Source: Branchiostoma floridae (taxonomy: Eukaryota; Chordata; Leptocardii; Amphioxiformes; Branchiostomatidae). Taken from it: a stretch of DNA of 64,000 bases. Position numbers and translations under genes: made by a program. The stretch lies in assembly GCF_000003815.2 (NCBI RefSeq), contig NC_049980.1, positions 12,793,075-12,857,074 of the forward strand. Direction: 5' to 3'. The first letter of the stretch is position 1; each line of letters begins with the position of its first letter. The notes under the pieces were generated by a model. The model ran no database searches, was not told the origin of the DNA, and saw only the letters and a program-made list of their open reading frames with translations. This document shows positions 35,679 to 47,300 of this stretch, piece after piece.

Positions 35679-38600
35679 ATGGTAAGTCTAACTGTACTCT
35701 GCCATACTCTGTACGATTATGATCACCGTGGTATGACCGTAGCGTGCCTCGTATACCACAGCGTAGAAGGGCGTTGGCGTATTCAGTACGGGGCGTCGAC
35801 CTTAAGAACATGTGGCTGTCTTAAGATTTAGTATCAGTCGTAAACGTTGAACCAAGTACGCTACAAGATTCAGGGTTAGTGTGGTTGCATGGTTTCCTGT
35901 AGCAGAGGCCCGCTATAGGGGCGATACATGCCGCATGATTATGCATGTACTGACCCGTGTAAAATGTGAAAAGCGCTGCTCGCGAACCCAGTGTTCAGAA
36001 TACTAAGTAGGTCTATGCTATGTACACCGTTAGTTACATAGATACGCGTCGGTCACGTTGCCAGGCCGGTTGATCCCAAGCACTTATAACATAACTGAAT
36101 GTTTCTGCACTGTATTCAGGAGGAAATTTCCATTAAACATGGCGGTCAGTAGGCGTGTCAGGTGGACAGCAGTTTACTTAGGTTGTTATCAGTCTCTGCA
36201 TACCGCATGCTTTCCTTCACTCAATCAATCATAGTTTTAGATTTAAAAAAAAAAAAAAATCTTGGCTGTGAATTACTACATATTGCGATTACAGAAAGCT
36301 GTAGGCAGCAATAAATTGTGTCTGTTTTAATACTAGTGGTTAACCTGTTTTTTTAATGGAAATGAACTAAATTCCTATCAGGCTGTTTTCGATTACGGCA
36401 TGTTTCTATCTGATAATGGTATAAAGCAAACACGACACGCCTGCACAGTGATACAAGAATCAAAGGCTGTTTCAGAAACCGTACTGTGTCAACACAACAG
36501 CATTGTAGCCCACGTCCCGTGACAAGGTGGATTGCATTGTGTTTTGTATACATTTACATGTAAATCGTGTAGCACCTGTAACGAATATGCTTTCAGATAC
36601 CGCGATATCGTAGCTTACAGCATTCCGTGCTACTCGTATCAGCATGATATATATGATATACTAGTAGTTTCATATAGCACTAATGGGTATATGGTATGCT
36701 AATTCTCCTTCTCTAGGCGTAATTCTGCTCAGAGCCATTTATTCTAATCACGGTACGCCCTGATAACCACAAAAGGGCGTTCCTACCTAGCAGAGGCACC
36801 CAGAAAGGGTCATGGTACAATATATTGGCTCAGAATCAAGGCAGATACATACGTATTCTAATAGTCATGCACTTTCAATGATATTTGTTAAAGAACATAG
36901 AGGAAACGGAGTTGAAACTTGTGGTTGTTGCTTTTTCACACGACAACCCAAGAATTGGGAACACATTCTTATAAGATATCTATTACTCAAACTTCCCCTA
37001 AATATTCCTGCACTTTACACAAAGCCACCCACGCGTTTTCTATCCCACGGGAGGGTGGGGCGCGTTCTGGTCTCACATCCGTTCGATTGTGCACTGTTGC
37101 TGAACGCATATGTTTTAAAACATTAGATAATGAATAAAGAAGAAAGGGGTGACCAGAATCAATACTTTGTAATAATCTTAAAACGGTTCAAGCTAGGAGA
37201 CTGTATATATTTCCCTTTGTTGACCCGTTTCACCTGTTCCATTACGGCTGTCAACAATGCGTTGATAAATAATGCAAAGACTGATGACTGATTCGCACAC
37301 GATGTATTTCCCTTATCACGAGTAAGTGATCGTGAGTCACAGAGGGGCGGATCAAGAAAGATTAAAAAGGGCATGGAGATTGGAAAGATCGATGAGAATT
37401 TTCAAGGACACAAATGGTCACAATAATGTATCCGAAACTGCCGTGAACCTTCCTGATCTTGCCAAGAAACACGATTCATTAGCGATTTGTATACGTAATC
37501 CCTAGCGTCTGTTGATATTTGATATACGAAGCTTTCAATATAGATATATGTGCTGAAATACAAAGACGAACATGATCTAAGTGATATTATTACACGGTAT
37601 GAAATGTCCCGAGAATAGTTTAAAATTTGCCGATACATTATCTGGTCATGTGGTGTTGTTCCCTGTTCACTTCAACTTTACTGTTTGTTCCTTTATCCGA
37701 ATTCTGTCAGTGTTTACATAAACTTATTCGGTACCACGACTACAGTTTGTACAAGGTAACAGAGCTAGGTACGGATGATAAGCATCAAACTAACAAAAAA
37801 GGGATTAAAAAATCGCGGAGGCCTGAGTACTAGTTTGATTAATCACATAATGAAATAATTTACTATAGGTGAATCGCACATTGGCCCGAAGAATTTAAAA
37901 ATATTCAATTGATTATTTCATTTATAGGTTATGAAAAACTGAATGACCTGTTAGCGTGTGTATCTTAGAACAACACACGGCATTCTTAAAGCGGCCTTGA
38001 CCAGACTTCCTTGCGCTACTAACAACCACCTACAATCTTGTTGCCATGTAAACGCAGAACAAGGTTATGCAGTACAAAGCACGCCGAGCTTGACCCTTTT
38101 CGGATGCAAACATCCCTGTTTACCAAGTGATACTATCTCTATATATACCATGGCTACAAATGTTCAACATGAACTATGGACAGAAGGCACTTTGTTGGGC
38201 GTCCATGGAAAAAGTAGACAAAAAATAAACAAAGACAGGTGCATTATCAGCCTCTGCCCTAAAGCAAGATGCATGAATTTTTGATCGCGTCCACAATGTT
38301 TCTCCTGCACGCAACTTTAGAGTGCTCACATGCAAGATCCCAAGGTCTGGATAGTGTGCGTTGTACATAATGTATGAAATGTAGGAAGGAAGACACGTAA
38401 ATATTTGGGTAGTGCCGTCGTTGTCCACTCTGTTAGAGACAGCTTACTCTAGGCTAAATATAAAGTGCTATATATAAACTAAGATTTAAGTTATTTGCAT
38501 GTTAAAAAGTATAGGAAAAGCGGGAATTAGATATTCTTCTTTTTATGTACCTCCATCGAGCAATCTGCAATGATGTCTTTTTGCCACATTTGTACACAGG

Positions 38601-41600
38601 CTTCCGTCAACCCCTTTCCGGACTTCGACGCTGAGGAGGATGCCAAGATTTTGCGTAAGGCGATGAAAGGCTTCGGTAAGGGACATCAGCCTTAATCATT
38701 AGTGATAATTCATATAGTCTAGCATCAGTTGACATGTCATGCTATCTACGTCCGCTCTGTGGCGCAATCGCACGTGTATGCATGTATGTATGTATGCATG
38801 TATGTATGTGTGTATGTATGTATGTATGTGTGAGTGTGAATATGTGTGAGAGAGCTGAGAGATAGAGTGAGTTAGTTGGCTTGTGTGTGTGTGTGTGCGT
38901 GAATGAGTGAGTGTGGGTGTCTATCTCTATTTCTTTCACTTTCTCTCGGCATGCCTAAATCTCTCTGTACGTCTCTGTGTGTCTGTGTGTGAACGTGTCT
39001 GTGTGCACGCGTTCGCGTGCAAAGTAGTGTTTTCCTAATTCCTGATACGTCCAACATAGCGCACCTTTGCCTTGGGTTACAGGCACGGACGAGGACGCCA
39101 TCATAGAGATCCTGTGTCATCGCTCGAACGACCAGAGGCAGGAGATAGACACCATGTTCAAACAGGCGTATGGCAAGGTCAGTTTTTCCAAAGTCTACTA
39201 TAGGCTGACAAACGGTTAACACTATAAGGCAAAAAGACAATAGTTGCAATTTACAGTAAAAATGCTGACTTGTATCCAAAACATCTTAATGATCGTTATG
39301 ATTTGAAAATGTATCCTTAAATGTATCCGAACATTTGTCGACGTTTTATAGGACCTGATAGACGAGCTGAAGAGCGAGCTCGGTGGGAACTTTGAGAAAG
39401 CGATCCTAGCGATGATGCAGAAACCTGCAGTGTATGACGCCACCTGCCTGAGGAAGGCCATGAAGGGCGCGGGGACGGACGAGGCCACTCTCATTGAGAT
39501 CATGTGTACCAGGAAAAATGATGTGAGTTACTCCATCCATGCCAGAAATGCGAAGGGAAGAAAAGTTATATCATTTTCAATGTTTGAAGATACAATACAG
39601 AAAGGGGTGCTGTACATGTTGTTGAGGAACATGCGCTAATAATGTTTCTTTCTCTATGTTTACAGGAGTTGACGGCAATAAAGGAGGCGTACAACGCAGG
39701 TACTACATCAACAACATTCTTTATTGACACAACAATACAAACAAACAAACACAGAAATCGATACGAATAGTATAACCATATGAATAAATCAGCATGCTAA
39801 GTTGTACGTATCATTTATATTATTTAAACTAAGCATTCTTTGAGGCATTTACCTACTTGTACACAGTGAGGGCTATCTCCTCCTAAAATATAGTTGAATT
39901 TATTTCTGGAAACAAGTTATAAGGTATTAGAGGTAGCATAAGACCCATGCAAGCTTTATTTGTTTTAACTGCTCAAAAATGAAATTGACCAGAAATGTTG
40001 ACATTTTTATTTAATCATGGGAAAACAAGTCCATCAAGAAGGATATACATTTAGCAGAACAAAGTCAACATGCAGGTATATTTCCATATATGCACTATGA
40101 AGTTTTTGGTATTGAGAAAGTTTTTCTACACTGTAGAGTTTGACCGTGACCTTGAGGAGGACTTGAAGAGCGAGACAAGCGGACACTTCGAGCGGCTGTT
40201 GGTGTCTATGTGTCAGGTGCGCCACCTAGAGATTATGGAGTAAATTACACCTGGTAGCAGTGATTGCGTTCCATCGCACTTTGAATGCAATGGCGAATGT
40301 CGGAATGGCCCCTTACCGGAAGGATATTACATGGATCAAGGAATCTGAAAGAAAAAAAAACTGTAAATATTGCCCGGAGGTGTGATCTTCGATTTCATGT
40401 TTGCTTTGTTTTTGTACCCAGGCTAACCGTGATGAGTCATACGAAGTTGATGAGGAGGAAGCTGAAAGTGACGCACAGGAGCTCTTTGACGTAAGCGGAC
40501 TTCTTTAGATTACCGTGTATCATTCATTACTTTACATACTGGGTGTATCAGGTCACCATACCAATGATTGTTGCATCCCGTGATTGTTTTTCCAGGCCGG
40601 GGAGGGAAAGTTCGGCACCGACGAGTCCACCTTCAACATGATCCTGGCGCTGAGGAACTTCAACCAGCTCAGGGCCATATTCAGGGCGTATGAGAGGGTA
40701 TGATGCTACGGACCGATAGAATACATATTTACAAATATGCTTTTTATACCAGAATTTCTGTTATAGCTGTACTATCGTCTTGCTTTAGGGACTCTTTTGT
40801 GGGAACTTGGACACAGACCAAATGGCAGATTTGTTCTTTGGTGTTTACAAAGTTACCAACCATCGTCAATGGCAAGCATAATATCAAGTTGATATATTCA
40901 GCAAATTTGTTGGTCTGCTGCTACAGATTGCCGGCACAGACATCCTGGACAGCATCAAGGGCGAGTGTACCGGGAGCCTGGAGGATGGATACCTCACCAT
41001 CGGTTTGTATTTACCATGAGCAAATAGGCGTATGGGAACTGTTTCAAAAGAACAATGTGGACTCATTACTTCTGTTAGGTATTAGAAAACTAGAAATCAT
41101 TACGTTACAAATACTTCTGTTATAAAGTTGTTTCCAGACTAAATTGTTAGCTAAAACGGAATCATACCTACAATAGCACGAATTACCAACGTAACGTAAC
41201 ACGTAACATGACGTTTTCAGTTCAAATAGCTTCCTCCTTAATCATTTTGTTCCTTAAGGTTTATCTTAAGATGTGTTATGTATGTTTAATTTGTTGTCTC
41301 CACGAAGCCAAGGGTGCCATGGATACGCCCGCGCTGTTCGCAGAGCGCCTGTACAAATCCATGAAAGGCTTGGGGACAGACGATAAAACACTCATCCGGA
41401 TAGTAGTAACAAGAAGTGAGGTCAGTAATCTGTGACCACTAACTCTTGTGTCCTCGCAACTTCATCACCACACAACTCTTTTCATTAGCGTTTACGTCCA
41501 AACCCACGGTCCTGTTTTCCCGCACCAAAATAACTCCTTTCGGCAACATATCTTTGAAAAAGTGCCTTTTCTAACAAGGAGGTTCGCCATTTTAAGAGTC

Positions 41601-42810
41601 TAATGCATTGTGGGTAATATGTCAAAGGTTAAGTTCCTTTAGACACAAACAAAACACGTCTGGACCTTTGTTTGCAAACGAAAACAATGGTGAGACCAAG
41701 GTGAAAGAGTTGTTGATGAGTTTGCTACGGGGCACTTCTCCGCATGTTATGTGTGGCTAATGTTCCTGTTACACCTTTAGCGGGGATTGCATTGGATGCG
41801 CCTGCCTACTTCGCAGCACTGTTGAACAGGTCTATGTCTGGTGCGGGAACTGCGGATGACGACTTGATCCGCGGTGTGGTGTCTCGCAGCGAGGTCAGTA
41901 ATGCATGGCCAAACAGTAGACCTCCGCTCTGCAGTGTGTGCTATCAACATTCCATGGCGTTTGTTTGAAATTCTTTTAACAGAATCAACTGATCCACCAA
42001 TCATTCTAACCAATCAGTGAGTCTACCACCTTGTGCTGCCATGCTATTGACCTTTGCAAGTGAGTCATAGGCCCGACTTATACACGTTTGGGGAGTCGAC
42101 ACGTGCGGAGTCGGTTTCAGATAAACTCTGCATTTTGCAAACAGAACTTTTGGCTTTTCGACTTGGAGTCGACTAAAACACGCGTGTAAATCGGGCCATG
42201 GTTTCTCTTCTCTCTTTTGTATTTAATATACCCATGACATGTCGACGTCTCTACTAGTTTTGCTGTCTTTCACGTATGTTGTGTGTTGTAAATGTGCCTA
42301 TAATTTCTACCGCATGACGTGGTGATTTAATTTCTTTGGCTGCTTGCAATAGTGCACTTAATATACATTACATTTTCGTGTGATGATGTGTACGTAGTGG
42401 TGACATTTTCGGTCAGGATATCTCTATATCTTGATTGAATTGATTTAGGTTACAGTGGCAATGTTTTCAGTGTGGACCTGAAGAAATATTGAAAAAAAAA
42501 AAACAAGGGAAAGAATAGGAAAAGTGCTGCAAAATGTGAAGGCTGCCAAAGTTTTCTCTGATATTTGAAACTAACGCCGATGTTTTAACATATGTAACAG
42601 AAAGAGTAAAGGAGTATCAATTCATCGGAGATACTCTAAACACAGTACGTACGACGTAAACTGCAACATGTTTGGTCCTAACCGCTGCAGATTGACATGG
42701 AATACATCAAGGCGAAGTACGAGGAGATGTACGAGAAGCCCCTGGCAGACGCCATCGCTGACGACTGTGGAGGCGATTACAAGAAGTGCCTCATCTCCCT
42801 GCTCGGCTAA
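35679..42810 (+). CDS. Annexin (gene 3 of a tandem trio) with duplicated exon 10
   Basis: Coding exons: 35679..35681 (ATG alone), 38600..38675, 39083..39177, 39352..39522, 39666..39699, 40137..40216, 40422..40490, 40596..40697, 40927..41002, then exon 10a 41308..41420 or 10b 41781..41893, and 42691..42810. With one exon 10 the total is 939 nt, 312 residues. The calcium loops are MKGFGTDEDA (I), MKGAGTDEA (II) and GKFGTDES (III); loop IV depends on the exon 10 used. Exon lengths match annexins 1 and 2 except exon 6 (80, not 83), exon 7 (69, not 75) and the last exon (120, not 123). It is the most diverged of the trio. Role: calcium-dependent membrane binding. An alternative first exon may lie at 33800. 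Confidence 0.9.
38774..38930. repeat. TATG/TG microsatellite cluster in annexin 3 intron 2
   Basis: Tandem GTAT units pass into TGTG and TGAG units. The CDS-like frames on the - strand here are a result of the repeat. Confidence 0.9.
41308..41420 (+). CDS. Annexin 3 exon 10a (repeat IV loop, canonical)
   Basis: An acceptor at CCACGAAG, then 113 nt starting in phase 1, translating [20 protein letters not shown] then [18 protein letters not shown], and donor GTCAGT. The loop GLGTDD is the standard type II calcium site. It has the same length and phase as exon 10 of annexins 1 and 2. Confidence 0.85.
41606..41670. mobile_element. TTGTGGGTAA-family fragment between exons 10a and 10b
   Basis: CATTGTGGGTAATATGTCAA followed by AAGGTTAAG and ACAAAACACGTCTGGAC matches elements at 23279, 24871 and 30494. 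No clear right end is present here. Confidence 0.45.
41781..41893 (+). CDS. Annexin 3 exon 10b (repeat IV loop, variant)
   Basis: A pyrimidine-rich acceptor (ACACCTTTAG), 113 nt in the same phase as 10a, and donor GTCAGT identical to 10a. It translates [20 protein letters not shown] then [18 protein letters not shown]. The reading frame is intact with no stops. The loop is GAGTADD, with Ala inserted where Asp usually follows Gly-x-Gly-Thr. If 10a and 10b were both spliced in, 10b would be read out of frame and meet TGA after 14 codons. Confidence 0.82.
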
Positions 42811-43236
42811 GCCACAGTCAAACACACGCTACAAATCGTGGCGGACTGCAGTTCTCGCTATTACGTTGCTGTTATTAATTTCAATGCAGTATAACATCAA
42901 AGTGTACCGCCTTTCACATTGGGTGAAATGCCAATATTGGTTGCGTTTAACCTGATTGCGGGCAAAAGAACGAGTTGTACTAATAATCGTATTTAATCAA
43001 GGTTTTCTGGCTTACACCACTGACTAGTGAAAAGCTCTCCTTGTTATCTGGGCTATTTTGTAAAGAGATAGGAGCTATTCACCAATGAATTATAAATGAA
43101 GTATGATTACATTCGTTCAATTTACAGCATGTATTCCAATCAAGAGGCAATGTATTTGAAAGATCACTCGATAACAATATACAATGGTACGCTGTGGTTG
43201 ACTTCTCAATTGTACAGTACTTTGGCCTAAGATTAA

Positions 43237-43242
43237 AATAAA
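43237..43242 (+). promoter_or_regulatory. Polyadenylation signal AATAAA, annexin 3
   Basis: AATAAA lies about 430 bases after the annexin 3 stop codon, close to the distance seen in annexin 1. Confidence 0.55.
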
Positions 43243-44367
43243 CAAGTTAATTGAAATCCAACTGTCAAAAGTTGTTTTTTTCTACCTCTATGAAAAATGG
43301 AGGTTATATTTTTGGCAGCCTTTGTGCCTGCCTGTGTGTCTGTTTGTCTTTCTGTTGGTGAACAAGAGAATTTAAGGCCGCACTGTTAATGGGTACCTGG
43401 CGTTCGCAATGGCATCTACCAGGCCCGGCATGCCGACAAAAAGTGGATAAAGGGCTATCAACCGAACTGTCACGGCTATCAACATGTAAAAAAAGCTAGA
43501 GTCTTAACGTCTTTATGCCCATATCCGTTCTGAAGTCTGCTGTCATGTCAGGCTATATGATATCTGTTATTTTCATACAGGAAATTATGTGTTCGGCTTC
43601 GGCATTGTTTTCTTCATTAGTGTTTAATGGACGGATTTTGGCAAACAAAACCAAACTGCCAAAGTAACGGAAAGGTATGAACTTGGGGCTTTCAACCTTA
43701 TCGTGACCGCGGTGAGAGGAGAGACGACACAAGGCCGAGATTTTGTTGTTAAGTTATCCAGGATGAACACTTGCTAGGCAGGGTTCACTTGTAGTAAGCT
43801 TAAGGTTTTGACGACTGGAGTTTGATAATTGTGCATTGTGCACTATCAAAGATTGTTTCTAGTAAGCTTCTCCCTGGAAATGTCATTGGACTAAAATGTA
43901 TGCTTAAGCCATGATGGTAACAGCATAACCATATTATACGATAACGGCTTGTGCTATCACGTTTATAATATCAAATGGTGGCTTTGCGTGCTATGCCATT
44001 TATCAACTATTTAGGAAACAGAGCGACCAACATATTAAATGTTTTACTAAACCTAAATAACCTCATTGCATCCTAGTTCATCTAGGTGAAGTCTAAACAA
44101 CAGTCTTAAAATAACCGAGGCGATATTGTCCAACAGATCTATACTATTGTCAATAAGAAGCACTAAAGAAAAGACAGATGATCAACTCGGGAAGGTCATA
44201 TTTTATTACCAACTTTTCCACTTTTAGGAAGATGAATTCTTTCGTGGCAAGTTTCCAGCAAATTTGCGAGCAATTACCATTAGATATCTATATACCATAC
44301 GTATGGTAAGCGCTTGAACAAAATAAGCTTGGTGCATTCTTGTTGGAACACATTTCTTAAAATCATA
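43243..44367. other. Intergenic, between convergent annexin 3 and myosin genes
   Basis: It starts with a small fragment (ACCTCTATGAAAAATGGAGG) resembling the ends of the 47667 element, then AT-rich sequence that should include the 3' UTR of the myosin gene on the - strand. No further gene was seen. Confidence 0.5.
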
Positions 44368-47300
44368 TCAACGGGACTTGGAGCGGATCTTGTTGAGGGA
44401 AGACTCGGCGATCTCGGCGCGCTCCAGGTTGTCCTCGTACTCGTGCTGGGCCTTGCGCCACTTGGCGTTGTTGGCGTTAGCCTGCTCCTCCTGTAGCGAG
44501 AGATGGGTAGAAATGATAGTGATTAGATCTTAATACATTGCAAGTATATGGGCAAAAGGGTGATAAAATGATATGTTGAAGAAAATGCATCAGTAAACAA
44601 GTTTTTAAGACCTCACCCCTTTGTGAAATGTTTTAGTTCCTCACATATTTTGTTTGATTGTAGTTTATTGGTTTTGCAAATAGAATGTGATTAACATAAC
44701 ATCTATCCTTCGACCACTTCGTGTCACTCGTCGGTGACAGCACTCCCATCAATTCTCACATTTGCAGCCATCTTTCCACTCACTTTCTGCCACCCTACTT
44801 ACATGGTATTCATTTGAATAGGGCAGCAACTACGAACACGTCGAAAACAAATCCCTCATGTCAGTACTTACAGCCTCCTCTGCCTGGCGCTTGAAGGTCT
44901 TGATCTTCAGCTGCAGCTTTTCCACCAGCTCCTGAAGACGCTCCTGGTTCTTGCGGTCCTCGTCGGCCTGGAATGTCATCTCCTTCAGACGGCGTTCGTT
45001 CTTACGCAGCTGCTTCAGGTCCTCCTGGTGATAACGGCGGCTCTCGTCGATAAGAGTCTCCAGGTCACGGATCTGCACAAAAATTGATTTATTGGAGATC
45101 AATTAAGAAATTTGTATCAGACATCTATATTCTGCTTCTTAGAGGACATTCTTTCTAAGACAAACAATTCTTATAACTTAGAGTCCATTCCAAGACACCA
45201 TGCGGATGTTTGTTGCCATTGTTTAGAATTGATTTTAAAGTTTTGTAATTATATGTCTAGGACATTTGATACTTCAGAAATATTTTCAACACTGTTTCAA
45301 CTTTATAAATATTTCCCTGGTCCTGTAAAACTTGGGAAATATTCTTGGTGTGGAATTGGATACTTCTAATGGTTTCTAAATAATGATAACAGCATTCTAC
45401 CATTATTTACCATTTTCTACCATTTTCTACCATTTTTTGTAAATGGTTCGGTGGGCTGGGAAGATAGCAATTCACACATCCTTGCAAAGTATGGTTGGGT
45501 GCCATGCAACAATGGCCCACCACAAAGGATCCACCAGTACCCAGCAGTGAAATCTAAAAATATACAGATGCAACAATAGGGCTTACTTTTATGGGGGCAA
45601 TAAACTAATTTTACAATTTGGCTAGGTTTACCATTTTTTGTAAATATTTGTAAATGTGAAATAATCACAGAGAGGTTTCACAATTATTCTAAATAAAGAT
45701 ATTTTTGTACAGTTACTTTCAAAATGTTTCTAAAATATTCAAAGAAATTAAAATAAATGGGTATTTTCTTAGTCAGTTTTTTGAAAATAATTTAATTATT
45801 GTGGCTCAGATATTCTTTTATTCAAAATAATTCAGACTAATTATAAATATCGCCTAAAAACCCTCATGGTGTCTTGGAATTGACTCTACTCAATTTCTAA
45901 TTATTTTGATAGATACCAAGCGCTTGATGATTAATTTCTAACTCTATCAGTTTTTCCACTTCTATGGTTGGTCAAGTAGTACCCATAGGTACAGCCTTTA
46001 CTTTGAATACCGTCAAATGGTACTAGTAAATATAGCCGACGAAGGATCTTTAGAATCAACTGTTAAAAATGATAAAAGTGCATATGACGGGCTTTTGCTA
46101 TGAAAAATGCACTAGATGCTGATACCCATCTCGCGTCATTATTGAGTTATTTGCGTCAGTTATGATGTTACATACCCTCATCTCCAGCTTCTGTATGGCT
46201 CGCTTGCCGCCTTTAAGTGCGATGGCCTCCGCTTCTTCAAGACGACGCTGTAAGTCTTTACAGTTGGCGTCTAGGTTGCGTTTGGTCTTGTCTGCTGTGA
46301 TGGAGTGTTCCTGCTCTGAACGAAGGTCCTCTGCCATCCTTGCAGTCTATGGCATGATCAAAGATATTAATTAATAGCACATATATAGCTATATTGACCT
46401 ACCGACATAAGTAAATTACAAAACACAGTTGATCACTTGTATGTGTTTCACTGAAATTATTTGTGTAGTAGAGACACCAGTCGCTCACCTCAGACATGGC
46501 ACGCTTGGCCCTATCTTGGGTTTGTTTATGTTCGCTGATGGTCTCTTCCAGCTCAGACTGGATTGATGAAAGATCTCCATCTAACTTCCGTTTGTGCCCA
46601 GCTAGAGCAGAGTTCTGGGTGCTCAGCTCACCGAGACGTTCGTTACTCTCCGCCAGTGAAGCTTCGGCAGTCTTTCGGGATCTCTCGGCCGTATCAAGAT
46701 GAGATCGGACCTCATCGATCTCTGCCATAAGCGCCTGGTTCCTGCGCTCAGCAATGTTGTACTGCTCACGGATCTCGTCTCTCTGACGTTGCTCATCGTC
46801 GATCTGCACTTGCATCTCTTGAATCTGGTTATAGAGCTTCGCGATGGTCTTCCTCGCCTCGGCGTTGGCCCTGTTGGCGGATTCCAGCTGTACCTCAATA
46901 TCGTTCAGATGGCTCTCCAGGTGCTTACGTGCCCGAGTCGCGTCGACCTTTCCCTTGGACTCCACTTCTATCTGCGCTTGGATAAGGTCAATGGCACGTG
47001 CATGGTTCTTCCTGTAGGTTGGAGTAGAATATATGTCTTACTATTTACTAAAAGTTTTCTTTTTAACCACATCCCGTCTCTTCTATCAAAGAAAACAGTT
47101 TACAGTTTACAGCACACGGTGAGTACAGCCTGGTTTAACAATCGATAGATCAGGAATAGAAAGACATACCTGGTAGCCTCGAATTCTTCTTCCTTCTCAG
47201 CCATCTTTTTGTCGACGTCGCCCTTCAGCTGTGCGAGCTCCAGTTGTACACGCACCACTTTACCATGTTCTATCTCCAGGGCGCCCTCTGCCTCATCCAG

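Noticed and set aside
38742-39279. Frames rich in His-Thr on the - strand
   Set aside because: They come from the TATG/TG microsatellite in annexin 3 intron 2.
46699-47148. 149-residue + strand frame and similar frames opposite the myosin exons
   Set aside because: They are antisense shadows of the codon-biased rod exons.
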